64,000 nucleotides of DNA from Branchiostoma floridae (taxonomy: Eukaryota > Chordata > Leptocardii > Amphioxiformes > Branchiostomatidae): assembly GCF_000003815.2 (NCBI RefSeq), contig NC_049990.1, forward strand, positions 8,874,755 to 8,938,754. Reading direction: 5' to 3'. The position numbers were made by a program, and so were the translations under genes. Below are positions 33,501 to 44,900 of the stretch, piece by piece; the stretch's first letter is position 1; every line of letters begins with the position of its first letter. The notes beneath the pieces are model-generated. The model searched no databases. It was not told where the DNA came from and saw nothing but the letters and a program-made list of their open reading frames with translations.

Positions 33501-36464
33501 AGAAGTAGAAATAGAAGACTGGCATTATTGGCGATGTCCCAAGAGTTTAACCAACAAGTAGTATTAGCACCCATGTACTGAATAAACTGTCATTTTACAC
33601 AGCGCTGAAGACTGTACTAGAAGTGGTTGGGTCAATCATCAAACCATCCTTTCACAAGGTAAGTCAACATTTGCTAACTGTCCAAACGAGTCAAGCAAGA
33701 CTTTTTCATTGCATTTGTAATGTACTTGGCAAATCTCAACAAGCAACTTTCGCAAAGGCACTTAACATGACTTTCCTCAAAATGCGTAATTCAGGTGAAA
33801 ATGTGTACCTAGCTTTGGTTAGGGATGTCTTATTCATTATTGGATAATTCGTTAAATGGAGGTATCGTGTTTGAGGAAAGTCACACCTTGAGCATGCCAA
33901 AGAACCCATGTGAACACCCTTACTGAAAAGAGTAGGGGTCCTTTCCGGTGTGAATGGATCAAAAACCATTCTAGCCTAAATTGTGCAAGCTATTGGGTTC
34001 AGTAAGTCCTCACTCCTAAAGCAGCTGACCTGGTCTTGGTCATTACTGTTTCTGATGGGAGAAAAGATGCTATTACAGTCCTTTTCATGTAACTCATAAA
34101 CTGCAAATGGCCTTTGGGTCCTGTTACTTAGTGACCATTGAGTAAATAGATAAAATGTACATCTTTATATTTTGTCCTTTCAGGAAACCCAGGAGTTTGT
34201 GATCCCCCTGCTTCTGAAGATCCATCAGAACCAGTCAGACCCTCCCATCCCTTACTCCTGTGGCAGGTGTAGGAAGGGGCTCTATCAGCTCCTCCTGGCT
34301 GCTGTGCTGGTACTGCACCCTAGGTGGCCACCTCCCACCCAGTGTGCAGTAAAGATCTTCAGTGTGGGACAGCAGGACTATGACTTACAGGTTATTGTTA
34401 ATATCATATAATGATATATAATGATACAGAAGATTTATGTCAACTTGAAATGTCATCTGTATTGGTAGAAGTCATACTTGATTAGTCAGTATTGAATAGT
34501 AGTTTCCTATACAAACAATTGGACTTAGGTGTTACCCAAATTGTCAACTGGCTAAAGAAAACTGAAAGTTCCCTTCATTATGAAAAGTGGCCAAGAAGGT
34601 TGAACAAATGACTGAACACACAAAACATGACACCTGTATATCAAACAGTAGATTACTTATTTTTGCTCTTCTTATTTGACTTTGGAAGACTTCACCCATT
34701 TGTATGTGTGTTTTTGTTTTCAATTTACAGCATACATTTGCTCATTTGCTTTTTTGTATGAAGAAGAGTATGGTCGCAAACTTTGGGCGCAGACAAAATT
34801 TGTGGTGCGTGTGAATGGTGTCCGTATAATGAAGTCAGTGTGAATTAGAATTCTTTCATACATATATAGTTGTATAGAGCGATATGTGAGGATGATTTCA
34901 ACCAAGTATGATTTTATTTTCAGGTTTCTTCCTTCTGTAGAGAGGCACTGCTCACCTGCATGTCAATCATCCACCCCAGGGCATCAACCCTCCAATCACC
35001 AGTCATCATTGCTGACACGCCCATCATTTCAAAACCTTCAACCAATCATCTAGCATCAAACTTCCAGGGACTGAGACGCAATGCCACAGAGGAGGGCACA
35101 CGGAAAAATGACTCCCACAATGGAAACTTGTTCACAGCCCCGTCTTTCAAATCAGTCAGCCAATCAGAAGGGATGGTGGAAGACAAACCTAGCCAATCAG
35201 AGTCCACTACTCATGAAAGTATCCGGATTAAAAGTTCTGAGGTTCCAGTAAGCTTCCCAAACAAGTTTAGAAGAGAAGAGGATATCGCGGGACCAAGTGT
35301 TATCCAGTTGGATGGGAGTAGCAGTAGCAGTGAAGGGCAAAGTTCATCTGAGGACAGTGTAGAATTTCTGGAGGATGTCAGGAACAATGAAGCAGACAGT
35401 TCAACACTGGAGTCAGGGGGACCTGGTGGTGGAGTAAGCAGTACAGAAAGGCAGCAGGCTACAGACATGGACAAAATGTCTGGGAATGAAGACGTAGTCT
35501 TAATACAGGTGGGCTTAAGTTGTCACTGTAAATTCTCTAATTTTCCCAGGAATTCAATTTCATGGTAAAAGGGGGGAGGAAGTTTTTGGGATGTGTTTCA
35601 AATTTACAGTTGAAGCAATTCTGAAGCATAGAAGTAATACATTAAAATGCTTATTCACCAGTGAGTTAGTGATGGAAAGGTGTGGAAATAAAACTACTAC
35701 AAACATTTCATGATGTACAGTATTCTTGAGGTATGTGATATGCACATCAAGGTCTTCAGCACCGATGGCTAATGTGCTGTGCCGTGCTTTCCAAACACTG
35801 TTCTTAGTATTTTAATCATATTTTGTATGCTTGTATACCTCTTGAATACAAGCGTTAACTAGTGTGGTTTTCTGTATTTTCTAGGGGCGTACTAAGGAGG
35901 GAGGGACTGAAGTTTCTGCTGATACTACAGACCTCACTATTGCTGGAGGGATGAAGAGGAAATATGAGAGTGATGTGGAAGATGAGGATGGTGAAAGCCA
36001 GGTATTGTCATATAACTAGTCAGTTGGCCACTAAAAATCTGGTACCATTAGGTGTTTCAGGCCATACATTTAATTGTAAATGTACTGTTTTCAAATTAAG
36101 GCTAGTTGGTTATGTCAGTAGCATACTTCGAACAGTGGTGGAATAATTCTGTTGAAAATATCAGTTTGAACAGTGGTGGAATAATTCTGTTGAAAATATC
36201 AGTTTGAATGCTTCTTCCATAGAGGTATCATTCAACTAAACATTTTTTTTACCATATCAAAGTGTACACTTTTCCAAATTATCAAGGTTAGCACATACTA
36301 GCACACCCTTATCGTTCATGTATGTCTATGTCTGAACTAATAATTTGAGCATTCCTTTCTGTAAAAGACTGTAACAGTTGTAATTTTATTTTCGTTTCCA
36401 GGACACAGATCTCCAGGCCATGCTGGCTGCTTTTGTACCAGACTCCACTCCAGATGGAAACTGA
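23543..36464 (+). CDS. PELP1: PELP1 orthologue (Rix1-like ribosome-maturation and chromatin scaffold)
   Basis: Eighteen exons join in phase to 817 residues: 23543-23656, 25525-25583, 26057-26162, 26679-26831, 27373-27444, 28499-28558, 28939-29089, 29757-29886, 30803-30890, 31592-31686, 32093-32203, 32584-32722, 33187-33334, 33603-33658, 34184-34390, 34924-35508, 35885-36001 and 36402-36464. Family signatures are GLCLLGTVVQQ, CGSSKGKVES, NSDVCCAAL, the GRCRKGLYQLLLAAVL segment, FCREALLTC and a final DLQAMLAAF. Residues 1 to about 590 correspond to the helical RIX1/PELP1 region. In vertebrates PELP1 works with TEX10, WDR18, LAS1L and SENP3 in 60S maturation and as a nuclear-receptor coregulator. 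One LxxLL box (LYQLL) is kept. The human poly-Pro and poly-Glu tracts are replaced by a shorter Ser/acidic tail. Exon 1 is the least certain exon. A poly(A) signal ATTAAA is at 36874-36879. Confidence 0.94.
23991..25212. mobile_element. Possible DNA-transposon fragment bounded by CAGGGCTCC / GGAGCCCTG
   Basis: Short inverted ends CAGGGCTCC (23991) and GGAGCCCTG (ending 25212) bound 1.2 kb within PELP1 intron 1. The inner ends are repetitive (AGGAGCAC motifs on the left, GGTCGCA/TGCGACC on the right) but not complementary to each other. Flanks TTTCACC and TGTCACC are similar, not identical, so a target duplication is only suggestive. The two ends might be unrelated. Confidence 0.35.
26826..26911. 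repeat. 31-bp tandem repeat spanning the exon 4 donor of PELP1
   Basis: The unit starting CATCAGGTACTGGGGTGATG is repeated about 2.7 times with a period of 31 bp. The first unit contains the real donor (CAG/GTACTG at 26832); units two and three repeat a donor-like site at 26863 and 26894. Confidence 0.85.
27864..28189. mobile_element. Long-hairpin MITE in PELP1 intron 5
   Basis: A left arm beginning AGTCTTTTTAACAAATGCCC and a right arm ending GGGCATTCGCTAAAAAGACT are complementary over about 140 bp (for example CACTCTGGAGAAGTCCG against CGGACTTCTCCAGAGTG, and GTGCTCCCATGCATTAAT against its complement). The element is about 326 bp with no coding sequence. It is a foldback non-autonomous DNA transposon. 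Confidence 0.8.
29499..29722. mobile_element. MITE, GTTCACCTTTATTCGCA family, member 1
   Basis: The left end TAACGCAAGTTCACCTTTAT and right end ATAAAGGTGAACTAGCGTTA are inverted repeats. The arms continue through TTCGCAG.GTAACCTATATCC and GGATAAAGGTTACCCTGCGAA. Length is about 224 bp, in PELP1 intron 7. Confidence 0.75.
30046..30067. repeat. (TG)n microsatellite
   Basis: A short GT run in PELP1 intron 8; a longer one lies at 30483-30519. Confidence 0.8.
30483..30519. repeat. (TG)n microsatellite
   Basis: About 18 uninterrupted TG units in PELP1 intron 8. The Cys-Val and Thr-His frames through it are artefacts. Confidence 0.9.
30904..31102. mobile_element. MITE, GTTCACCTTTATTCGCA family, member 2
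   Basis: The left end CACTAGTTCACCATTATCTG and right end ATGAATAAAGGTGAAGTAGTG are inverted, with inner arms GGGGTTACCTATATCCATTG against CAATGGATATAGGTCACCCC. It is the same family as 29499-29722 and more decayed at its outer ends. It starts 14 bp after the PELP1 exon 9 donor. Confidence 0.7.
33398..33462 (+). repeat. Possible tRNA-derived SINE fragment
   Basis: TGGCGCAAGTGG resembles a polymerase III A box. GGTTTGAGC, about 35 bases later, resembles a B box. No complete tRNA cloverleaf was found, so this is at best a SINE head in PELP1 intron 13. Confidence 0.35.
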
Positions 36465-36879
36465 AGTGTCAATATCCAAAAATAAGTCTTTGCAACAAGA
36501 TCTGCCAAAATCAAGACATATTTTTGTAATCCTCCAATGTGCAATGTTAATTGCATTGAAGCTACCATTTTTTAGATTTTACAGAAGAATGACTTGAAAG
36601 AAAATGAAATGTCTTTTGAAAAATTTAATAGAATTTAACTGTTGCGCACTCTAGATATTAGATGTGGTGAGCAGCTTTCAGAAGGCGCCCTAATTTTATA
36701 TGAATGTAACATTAACTTTTGTTTTATAGTAACATGAATTTTTGTTTTATAGTAACATAAATTTTTGTTTTATTATTTCATAGTGATTGCCTTCATATGG
36801 CATGTGAATGAACTTGAATATAGGCTTAACAAATCCATTGTACCTATCTAATTTGAACAATGAGCATGTTGATATTAAA

Positions 36880-38905
36880 AACATGGTTATTTCACTAGAT
36901 ACTATTGGTTGTGAGTTTTTGCTTTTCTATTGAAACAGATAATGATACTGGATATCAGTCTATAAAAAGTAAAAGGCTTATATTAACCAAGAGATATCTA
37001 GTATGACATTGTGTTCTTGGGAAAGGCACTTAACACAATGACTTTCTACACTACACTCCTGTGTAAAATGTGTACCTGAGCCATCAAAGTATTGCACAAG
37101 TAAAACCAGAAGCAGTTGTTGTGTTGTCAGACTGAAGCTTTTTTTTTTAATTTGGTAAGAACTGTGACCAAAGCCCTCAACCATTTCAAAGTTATAACTG
37201 CTGTTTAACCAATGGCAAAACATCAAGGAAACGAAGTCCAAGCCAAAGTATACCCAGTTCACACAGTCACATAAAAACTAAAACTGTTACATGTCTTTTT
37301 ACAAAAATCAAGTCAAAGGGCATGCCTTTTGTTAGTATGTAATAAAATGCAGCAGGAACAAGCCTGTTAAAATAATTGCACTTTTAACTGCAATATACAA
37401 AATGTACATTTAAATTTGCTGTAAAACCAACACTCATGTAAATTGTAATGAGAAATCTCAACTTAGGATTATACACATGCAAAATCATGCTCCAAATTGA
37501 AAACTAGGGTAAATCCAGTGGTTCCATAACCGATTAAAATATAATATAAGCTCGTTTTTCCTTAAATTTTTCATTCCTGAACATGAAAACTCTGTCAAAA
37601 TGTCTCTTAACAGCTGCAATATGATTTTAAAAAAATCATAACTTCTAATGTGCTACAGCACACTATCAGAATGCATGTAAAACAACAAAGAGCACCAAGT
37701 GAATGCTATGAACTTGTTAGCACTGAATACCATCAAAGAACAAACTTCTTGTATATGAGTTCCCCATCCTATCTTCAACAAACAGCACCTTTTCACTAAT
37801 AACATTTCATATTTCAAATGTTTCTGAATGATAAATTTCATTTTAAGATTCTTGTTTACAGATCAACTGCTGACAAATGTTCATAATAACTGGTCTAATA
37901 TAAATTACCAATAAAAACATGAACTTCAACTTTTCTTCACAAGGCCAACCTTGTTTTCAAAGAACTCCCTGTTGACCTAAATTAGCATAGAAATGATTTG
38001 TTTGTAAAGTAAGCAAAGGCATAAGGAACAGAAGATAGGCAACCAGCTTTGGTTGGTTTATATGAAAACCAAACATTCTTCTTTTCAAATGAATATCTTG
38101 GGTTATTCTGCACCTGCTTTTTCAACGTTTTGTGTAATTTTTTTGGTTCTATTTTGCTGCAAATTCTTTTCAACTCTTGTTAACAAAACTCAACCACCCT
38201 TCTTGTTGATCAGTTCATAGCCCTGTCTTTTTCTCTACAAATTTGACATTAACAGTCAGTTAATGAGCAAACATAACAACCATCCAACTGAATTCTTTAC
38301 ATTCTATACACAAACCAGTGTGCAATACATAATATGTGACCTTAGAACTCTACTAGTACCTGTGCAAGATAACTAGTTTTAAAAGTAACTAAAAACTATA
38401 GAGACTGTGCACATACCATAGGTACATGCGGGTTTAGGGTATCTAACTACAACATTTGAATTCTCAGTAAACGATGCATACATCTAAATCTTTAAATGCA
38501 TTATATTACATTGTACATTTAAACCAGCTTGAAGAATTCATTGTACAGCTAGATGGTAATGAACGTGGCAGTGGTGAAAAAACTTGTGCTACTGCTTGTG
38601 GAATATAACAACACAAAACATTGTGATCCTATCAACTACTAATGATTGATAAACAATTAATCACTACAAGAAATCGGCCTCGTTTGAAACACATCATCCA
38701 CAAAACTGGCCAACTTGTTTTTATGATTAAACATAAAAGCATTAAAAGTAGTTAAGATCGACCATCAGAAGCTCAATCCTTGGTACATACATGAACAAAT
38801 GTACATATGATTAAAACCCATTAAAAAGGATTTTGCATATTAACTGATTACATCAAATATGCTTAGAATGTAGACATAACAGTATTATCTCGTCAATGTT
38901 GAATC
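36880..38905. other. Convergent 3' regions of PELP1 and RNF168
   Basis: No coding sequence is recognised. The AT-rich stretch lies between the PELP1 poly(A) signal and the RNF168 stop codon and should contain the RNF168 3' UTR. Just before it, the PELP1 3' region has a short tandem repeat (TTTTGTTTTATAGTAACAT, about 36716-36760). Confidence 0.6.
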
Positions 38906-41900
38906 TTAAACCTTTGCTGTACTTTGAGTTCTCTTTCTACTACCCCTCAACATGTACTCATCGATGGTCCCTTTCTTCCGGTTTGGTTCGACCTGACGTC
39001 TGGATTCCAGATCAAACTGTTTCTGCAGTCTTAAAGCCAACAAGTGGTCTTCTTCCTCAGGAGTGAGCCTGTGGCCGTTTTCACCATTCTGGTTGCTGGT
39101 ATTGTCAGTCGTGTTCGTTGCCACATCAGGCTCTGTGTGCTTGGTTTTACAGGTGCGTTTCCCTGAAGGTTTTGCTGAGGCATCCGTGCTGTCTTCTTCT
39201 GTCTTTTGCTGTGTGGTCGAAGCCCCTCTCGTCGTATTTCTTTGCCTTCTTGAAGCTTTCCTTTTCCTTGGAGTACCTCTTGTGGAAGACACTTCACTGT
39301 CCTTGTCTGAATCGTCCTGCGTAGGAAGTTCTGTTGGCCCGTTTCCGTTCGTAACCTTTGTTTTTAACAGCCCTTCAGGGACAGATTGGGGAGGGCTGGC
39401 CTCAAAGTACGAGTCGATCGTCTTACTACCACTTGGTCTTCTCTGTGGTTTCGACTGCTTCTGCTTTACCTTTCCTTTTCCTTTGTTTGGTACGTTCTTT
39501 GGCTGCAAAGGTCCTTCTTCCTTCACACTAACATTACTGTGTACATTCCTATCTCCTTGTGATGAGTTGACTTCCACAACTCGGACTTTTTTCCTTGGGG
39601 ACTCTCTTTCTATGTCAGTACTGTCACTGTCCGAGTCCAACGTGTCGGGTACCTCATACTGACGAGCTGCCGTCTCTCCCTTTTCGTCTGCAACGCTTTC
39701 TTCTAAGGCACTTGCTGGCTCACGTTTCACATTTCGTGACCTGTTTCTCGTCTTTCGTTTGGGACTGGACTCTACGCCGGCGGTGCAGGTTGCTCGGGAC
39801 TTTGTGGATATCTCCTGGGCTGCATTACGTTCTTCCATCACCCTCAACCACCTCTGCAGCACCTTCGAACTCCCCTCAAGTTCGTACGACGTGTCCTTCC
39901 CGAAGTCCGCACTGTTGAGGTTTCTCGGCGTGCTCCTTACGATTACCGGGGAAAGCGGTCGTCCGTCGGCGCCTTTCTTCGGCGGCGTACGAGGGGACGA
40001 GTGGATGGGTTTGAAGTGGTTGAGCTCCTCTGTTATACTGTCTCTACTCTCCACACTAGCAGACCGCGAGACATTCTCCAGGGTTGGTAACAACTCCTTC
40101 AGGGAGCCCGAGCTGCTCCTGTTCACTCTGGGTGCGACAGTGAAGCTCCCTGGCCGCGAGGACGGCTCGCTCCTGTTCTCCTTGTCGCTGTGATGACTGG
40201 AGTTGTGGCCGCTGGTGTTCGGACTTCCCTCTCCAATCTCCAAGCTGCTTGTGCTGGACCTGTCCTTTGTGTTTGTGTCAGTTTCCTGGTAGGGGGAGCT
40301 CTTTTTGCTGCTGCCCGGCTGGCAGATGTCGTTACCGTGCAAACCTTTCCTACAACAGGAGGGTGGGGGTGTGATGTACTTTTCTGGCTCAGGCTCACGT
40401 TTGTTGTTTGACCGCGGAGAAAGGAAGCTCATGATGCTGCCGCTGCCATTGGTCTGCTTGGAAGACACTCGACTGTTGGTTGGCGTGACGATCACGACGT
40501 CGCTGTCGTTCTTGTCCTTCCCCTGAACTGCAGGAGACTGGGGAACAGCAGAAATTTGAATGTTACCTGTGCACAATTTCAAAATGCATAGAAGAAGCAA
40601 CAGATTTGTATCTATAACTTGTTCCATATTATTCAAAATGTCTGTGTAGAAATAGATGTAAGGGTACAAAGCTACTAGAAAACCATAATTTCTTTCAACT
40701 TCATTAATACATACATGATTTTTAGACATACATAATACAAGGCTTGAAATACTGTAAATGTATTTAAGTTCGCGGGGCTCTAATTTTCGTGGTAGCGGGA
40801 AAAAGGACATTTTGCGGTGGCTTGCCGTAGTACCATGCTCTGTAGTCTCTTATGGTGGTTTTAAAGCTTGCGGTGAAACGGCCACTGCGAACATTGAACC
40901 ACCACAAAAGTTTCTGCATTTACAGTACCCACTTTGTATGCTATTTTCAACATTTGTACATGAAAATTTCACACAATTTGTTGTAGCCATTCTTTAGAAA
41001 GTGTCAGAAATATTGTTCTCCAGGAATATTTTAATTCAAATATTCCACAAAAATAGGGAAACATTTAGAAAACCTCAGGGTAACTTGGAATGGACTCTGT
41101 ATACATCTATAAATTAGTATATAACCAAGACTCACCCCCATCTCCATGAGTTGTCTGGCCACCTCCTCGTCCTTCTTAAGTTTCTCCTCCCGCTCCCTGC
41201 GCTGCTGTTCCTCCTCCTCCTGCATCCGCTGGATGTACTCCATACTGGCCTTCAGAGCTGCTTCCTGTTCCTTCTTACGCTGTTCTTCAAACTGTGGAGA
41301 CACACAAAAAACAGAGGTAAATATGAGGGTTCTTATCAGTGCAGTGGGCCACTACGCTGTGATTTGTATCTCCTACGCTGGATGTACTCCATACCGTCCT
41401 TCAGTGCTGCTTCTTCTTCAATCTTACCCTGTTCTTCAAAAAAAGTAGACACAAAAAACTGGGTAAATGTTAGGGTTCTCGCCAGTGCTGTGGGCCACTA
41501 TGCTGTGATTTGTATCCCTGATGCTGCGATTTGGGCCCCTACGCTGTTATTCAAAATATCAAAACACACACACATAAAAAAATAGGTAAATGTAAGGGTT
41601 CTCCCCACTACAGTGGGCTATAAATGAAATTTAAGTTGGCAGAGATTTAATTTGTGTGGTAGCGGGAAAAAAGACTGTTCAAGGTGGGTTAAGTTCGCGG
41701 TAGCACCATGCACTGCTGTCTCTTACTGCCATGGAAAAAATTTTGCGGTGGTCTTAAGTTCGCTGTAAATTGGCAACGCACGGTGAATTGGTAACGCAAA
41801 AACCGAGAACATAAAATCACCACAAAAATGTATCCATTTACAGTATACATTTCGAACACATTTACTGTGGTACAGAATGCTTCCATCACAAACTTCCATC

Positions 41901-44900
41901 AAAAATGACCACCTCCCTAAACATTCAGGTGGATATTGTATGTATAAACATGTACATTTACTATTTTAAATGGTTAATATTCTTAAAGAGTATCATCTGG
42001 TTTGCAAGTCACTGAGCACAACCTGAGTGCTTTATAAGTTAATTCAACCAATGGTTCAGCACCTGACACCTATACATCAATCACTAAACTATAATTATAC
42101 CTTCTTAAGGCAATTTTGACTGGTTCTCACAGCAGTAAATATACAAATATCGGTCAATATAATACTGCTGCAATGTTGAATTAATCTTTAAATAGAACTG
42201 AAAGGAATGAAACTCATAGTCATTGGTATCATGAAATATAAAAAAATTTAAATATCTTATTCATTATATAAGAATGATTTTTTCCCATAGAATGGCAAGT
42301 TTGAATAGGATACCAACCGTCAATAGCCGAGCTAGAACCTTAAATAGATAGATTTTAAATCCCCCATATACTACATGGGATATAAAATGTCACACACAAC
42401 CAAAGCAGGCCTTGGCCAGGCCACAGGATTGTGACAGGTCTGAGCATGCATGCCTCCTATAGCCTGGAGCAAACACTAGTGGTACCACATGTTTACACAA
42501 CTCTCCTCACCCGTCATAGGGTACGCTAGGGTCCCACTCACCCGCAAACCTTACCACCAGTTTATACAATACAACATCCAACACCAAGAACAATTCCTCT
42601 GACCCATACAACTTAAAAATGGCCCATGAAACGATCCTGTTTGTATAGAAAAGAAGGCTACGCTATGGCAGCCCTTAGATATAATTAGCCCATGGAGACA
42701 AACAACACATTACATTATTACCAGACATTAAATACTCACTGATTACACCTCCTTCCTGGCCTCAGTTTCTTCTAAAACTCTCAGAATAAATTCTTATGAC
42801 AGTCAGTTACAGGAAATTCTCAGGGACTACAGGATGTGGAGAGTATCCCAGGCATTTTACAAGTCACAAATCCTCTCCTACTTGGAAGCTCTGGGCTTAT
42901 GCTTGAATGGGCCTGCGTATGTAGTGACCTCAGGAGTGGCCCCACCTCCTTATGAATATGTTAATAAGGGGGTGTGTTCTTCATATTTCCTGTGTTAGAC
43001 CAAGACTACATCAGTACATGGGCCTAAATACTGACTATGACTACATGTAGATTCTGAGGGACAAATAAATCGCAGACGGACTGATTGCTAAATGGCTTAA
43101 ATGGTAATAAAGGTATTTACATGCAACCATTGCATGGGGTGTGCATGTGCAATTGTAGTTGTCACAGACCCTTCCCCCAAGTCAGGTTACAAATTTTCAC
43201 TGGACAGCAATAAACATATACAGATTTTCCCAAAGATTCCAGCTTGGATTTAAAGGGACCTTTGTTACTTAAAATCCTGTTTGCTTAAAATCATGTTTTT
43301 GATTGCTTGTCATGTTCATGTTTTTCACGAATGTCAAATCATACATTCAAACAAATAGAAATAACAATACTGCTCTTGTCTGTATTTTGTAATTATTCTC
43401 TGTTGCAAAATGTGTCCCTCTGTGAGATTATTTTATCAAAAGTATAAGTTATAAAATCAATTTCTTAAAACGAGAAAAAAGCTGGTTTAAAAAATGCCTT
43501 GGCCGAGAATTCTTTAGCAACCCACTCTGTGTATTAAAAGCTTTTCCATGCCACTATTTACTTGTTCAACTAGCCACATGTAACCACACTCTGAGATGTT
43601 TATTCAGTGTGTAAAGCAAGCCTTGCCAAAGTGCCACAGGGACAAATGACATAAGCATTTGTACCTATCACTTTTCAAAGGCGATGCCCTGTCACACAGC
43701 CAACAATGCAAAGAAGCCTGCCAACAACCATGGCTGCAAAAAATTGTTTACCTCTTCTTTCAAAAAGCAAGCTTAACACACCCCAAATACTTGAGGTGTA
43801 CCTTTAAGAATATAAATGACATTTTTGCCACAGAACTTTTCATGCATTATCCACAAAAGGAAGCAGCAATGTAAGACAATAATAGACATATACTGAAGAA
43901 AAACAAGTACTTAAAGGCTTTCTCAAGTGTAACTGGAGAAGATATGGCAGGGATTTATAACCAATGGGAAGAAAGCCAAGGTAGAGGTCAGGCACAGGTC
44001 CTGTATGGTACACATGTGTGATTGGATAAAACACATTGGCATGGAGCCAAACAAACAGCTGTCTTTCAACTTAGTTACTGTAGATGTTGTAGTGTTCGTA
44101 GTGGTTTTATGTTGGTGGTTTTCACCGTGACCTCCCCACCACAAATTCATGACAACTGCAAACATGCATTTCCAATGTATTAGTACTGTATTCCAGAAAA
44201 GCTTCAACAATGAACTAAAAATACAGCAAAAATGTCCTACTTCACAACTCAGTCCCCACAAAAAAATTAATAGATGAATTTACAGTAGACACAGGTCCAA
44301 GGGTTTGGAAGCAGTCCTAATATCTTGCTAAGAAAACAGTGTAAGGTGTTGGGGTGAAGGCCTTTACTGACAGTTTCAAGAAGATAGAAGCAAGGGATCA
44401 TCCCAAAACAAATGTAGCTTAAGGGATACAGGGTCGTGAAAAAAATTGGGCATTTTATTTTTAATATCAAGGTAAACTGCAAACAAAATTGTACAGTGAC
44501 TTGTACAATTTAAGTTAAAAGAACACTATTAATTGTAGTATTATCTTTTCAATTTGTCTATTAAGAAAAGACCTAAAATAACATTTTTACAATTAAGTAT
44601 GGAGAATTAAGAATATGTACAACAAGTCTCTTGAGGAAAAGACTTTTGAATAGCATTTTTACAAGTATGATAAGACTTTAGAATTGTAAAAAAAACTTTT
44701 GTTACCTTTTTCATCTGTTCTTCATACTCTCTTCTGAGTTCTCCTGGCTCTGATACTACAGGGAAGTTGGTAATTGGCAACTCTGTAAAATAAAACAAAA
44801 ACAATGTCAATGACTTTGAATTTCCATAACTCACTAAAATTAACTCACTGACAGAACACAACTACTGTAAATGCATTCAGGTGTGCTGGGATTTACTTTC

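Noticed and set aside
39063-40193. Long plus-strand frames (199 and 144 codons) opposite RNF168 exon 4
   Set aside because: They are antisense shadows of the large coding exon, which has clear RNF168 motifs on the minus strand.
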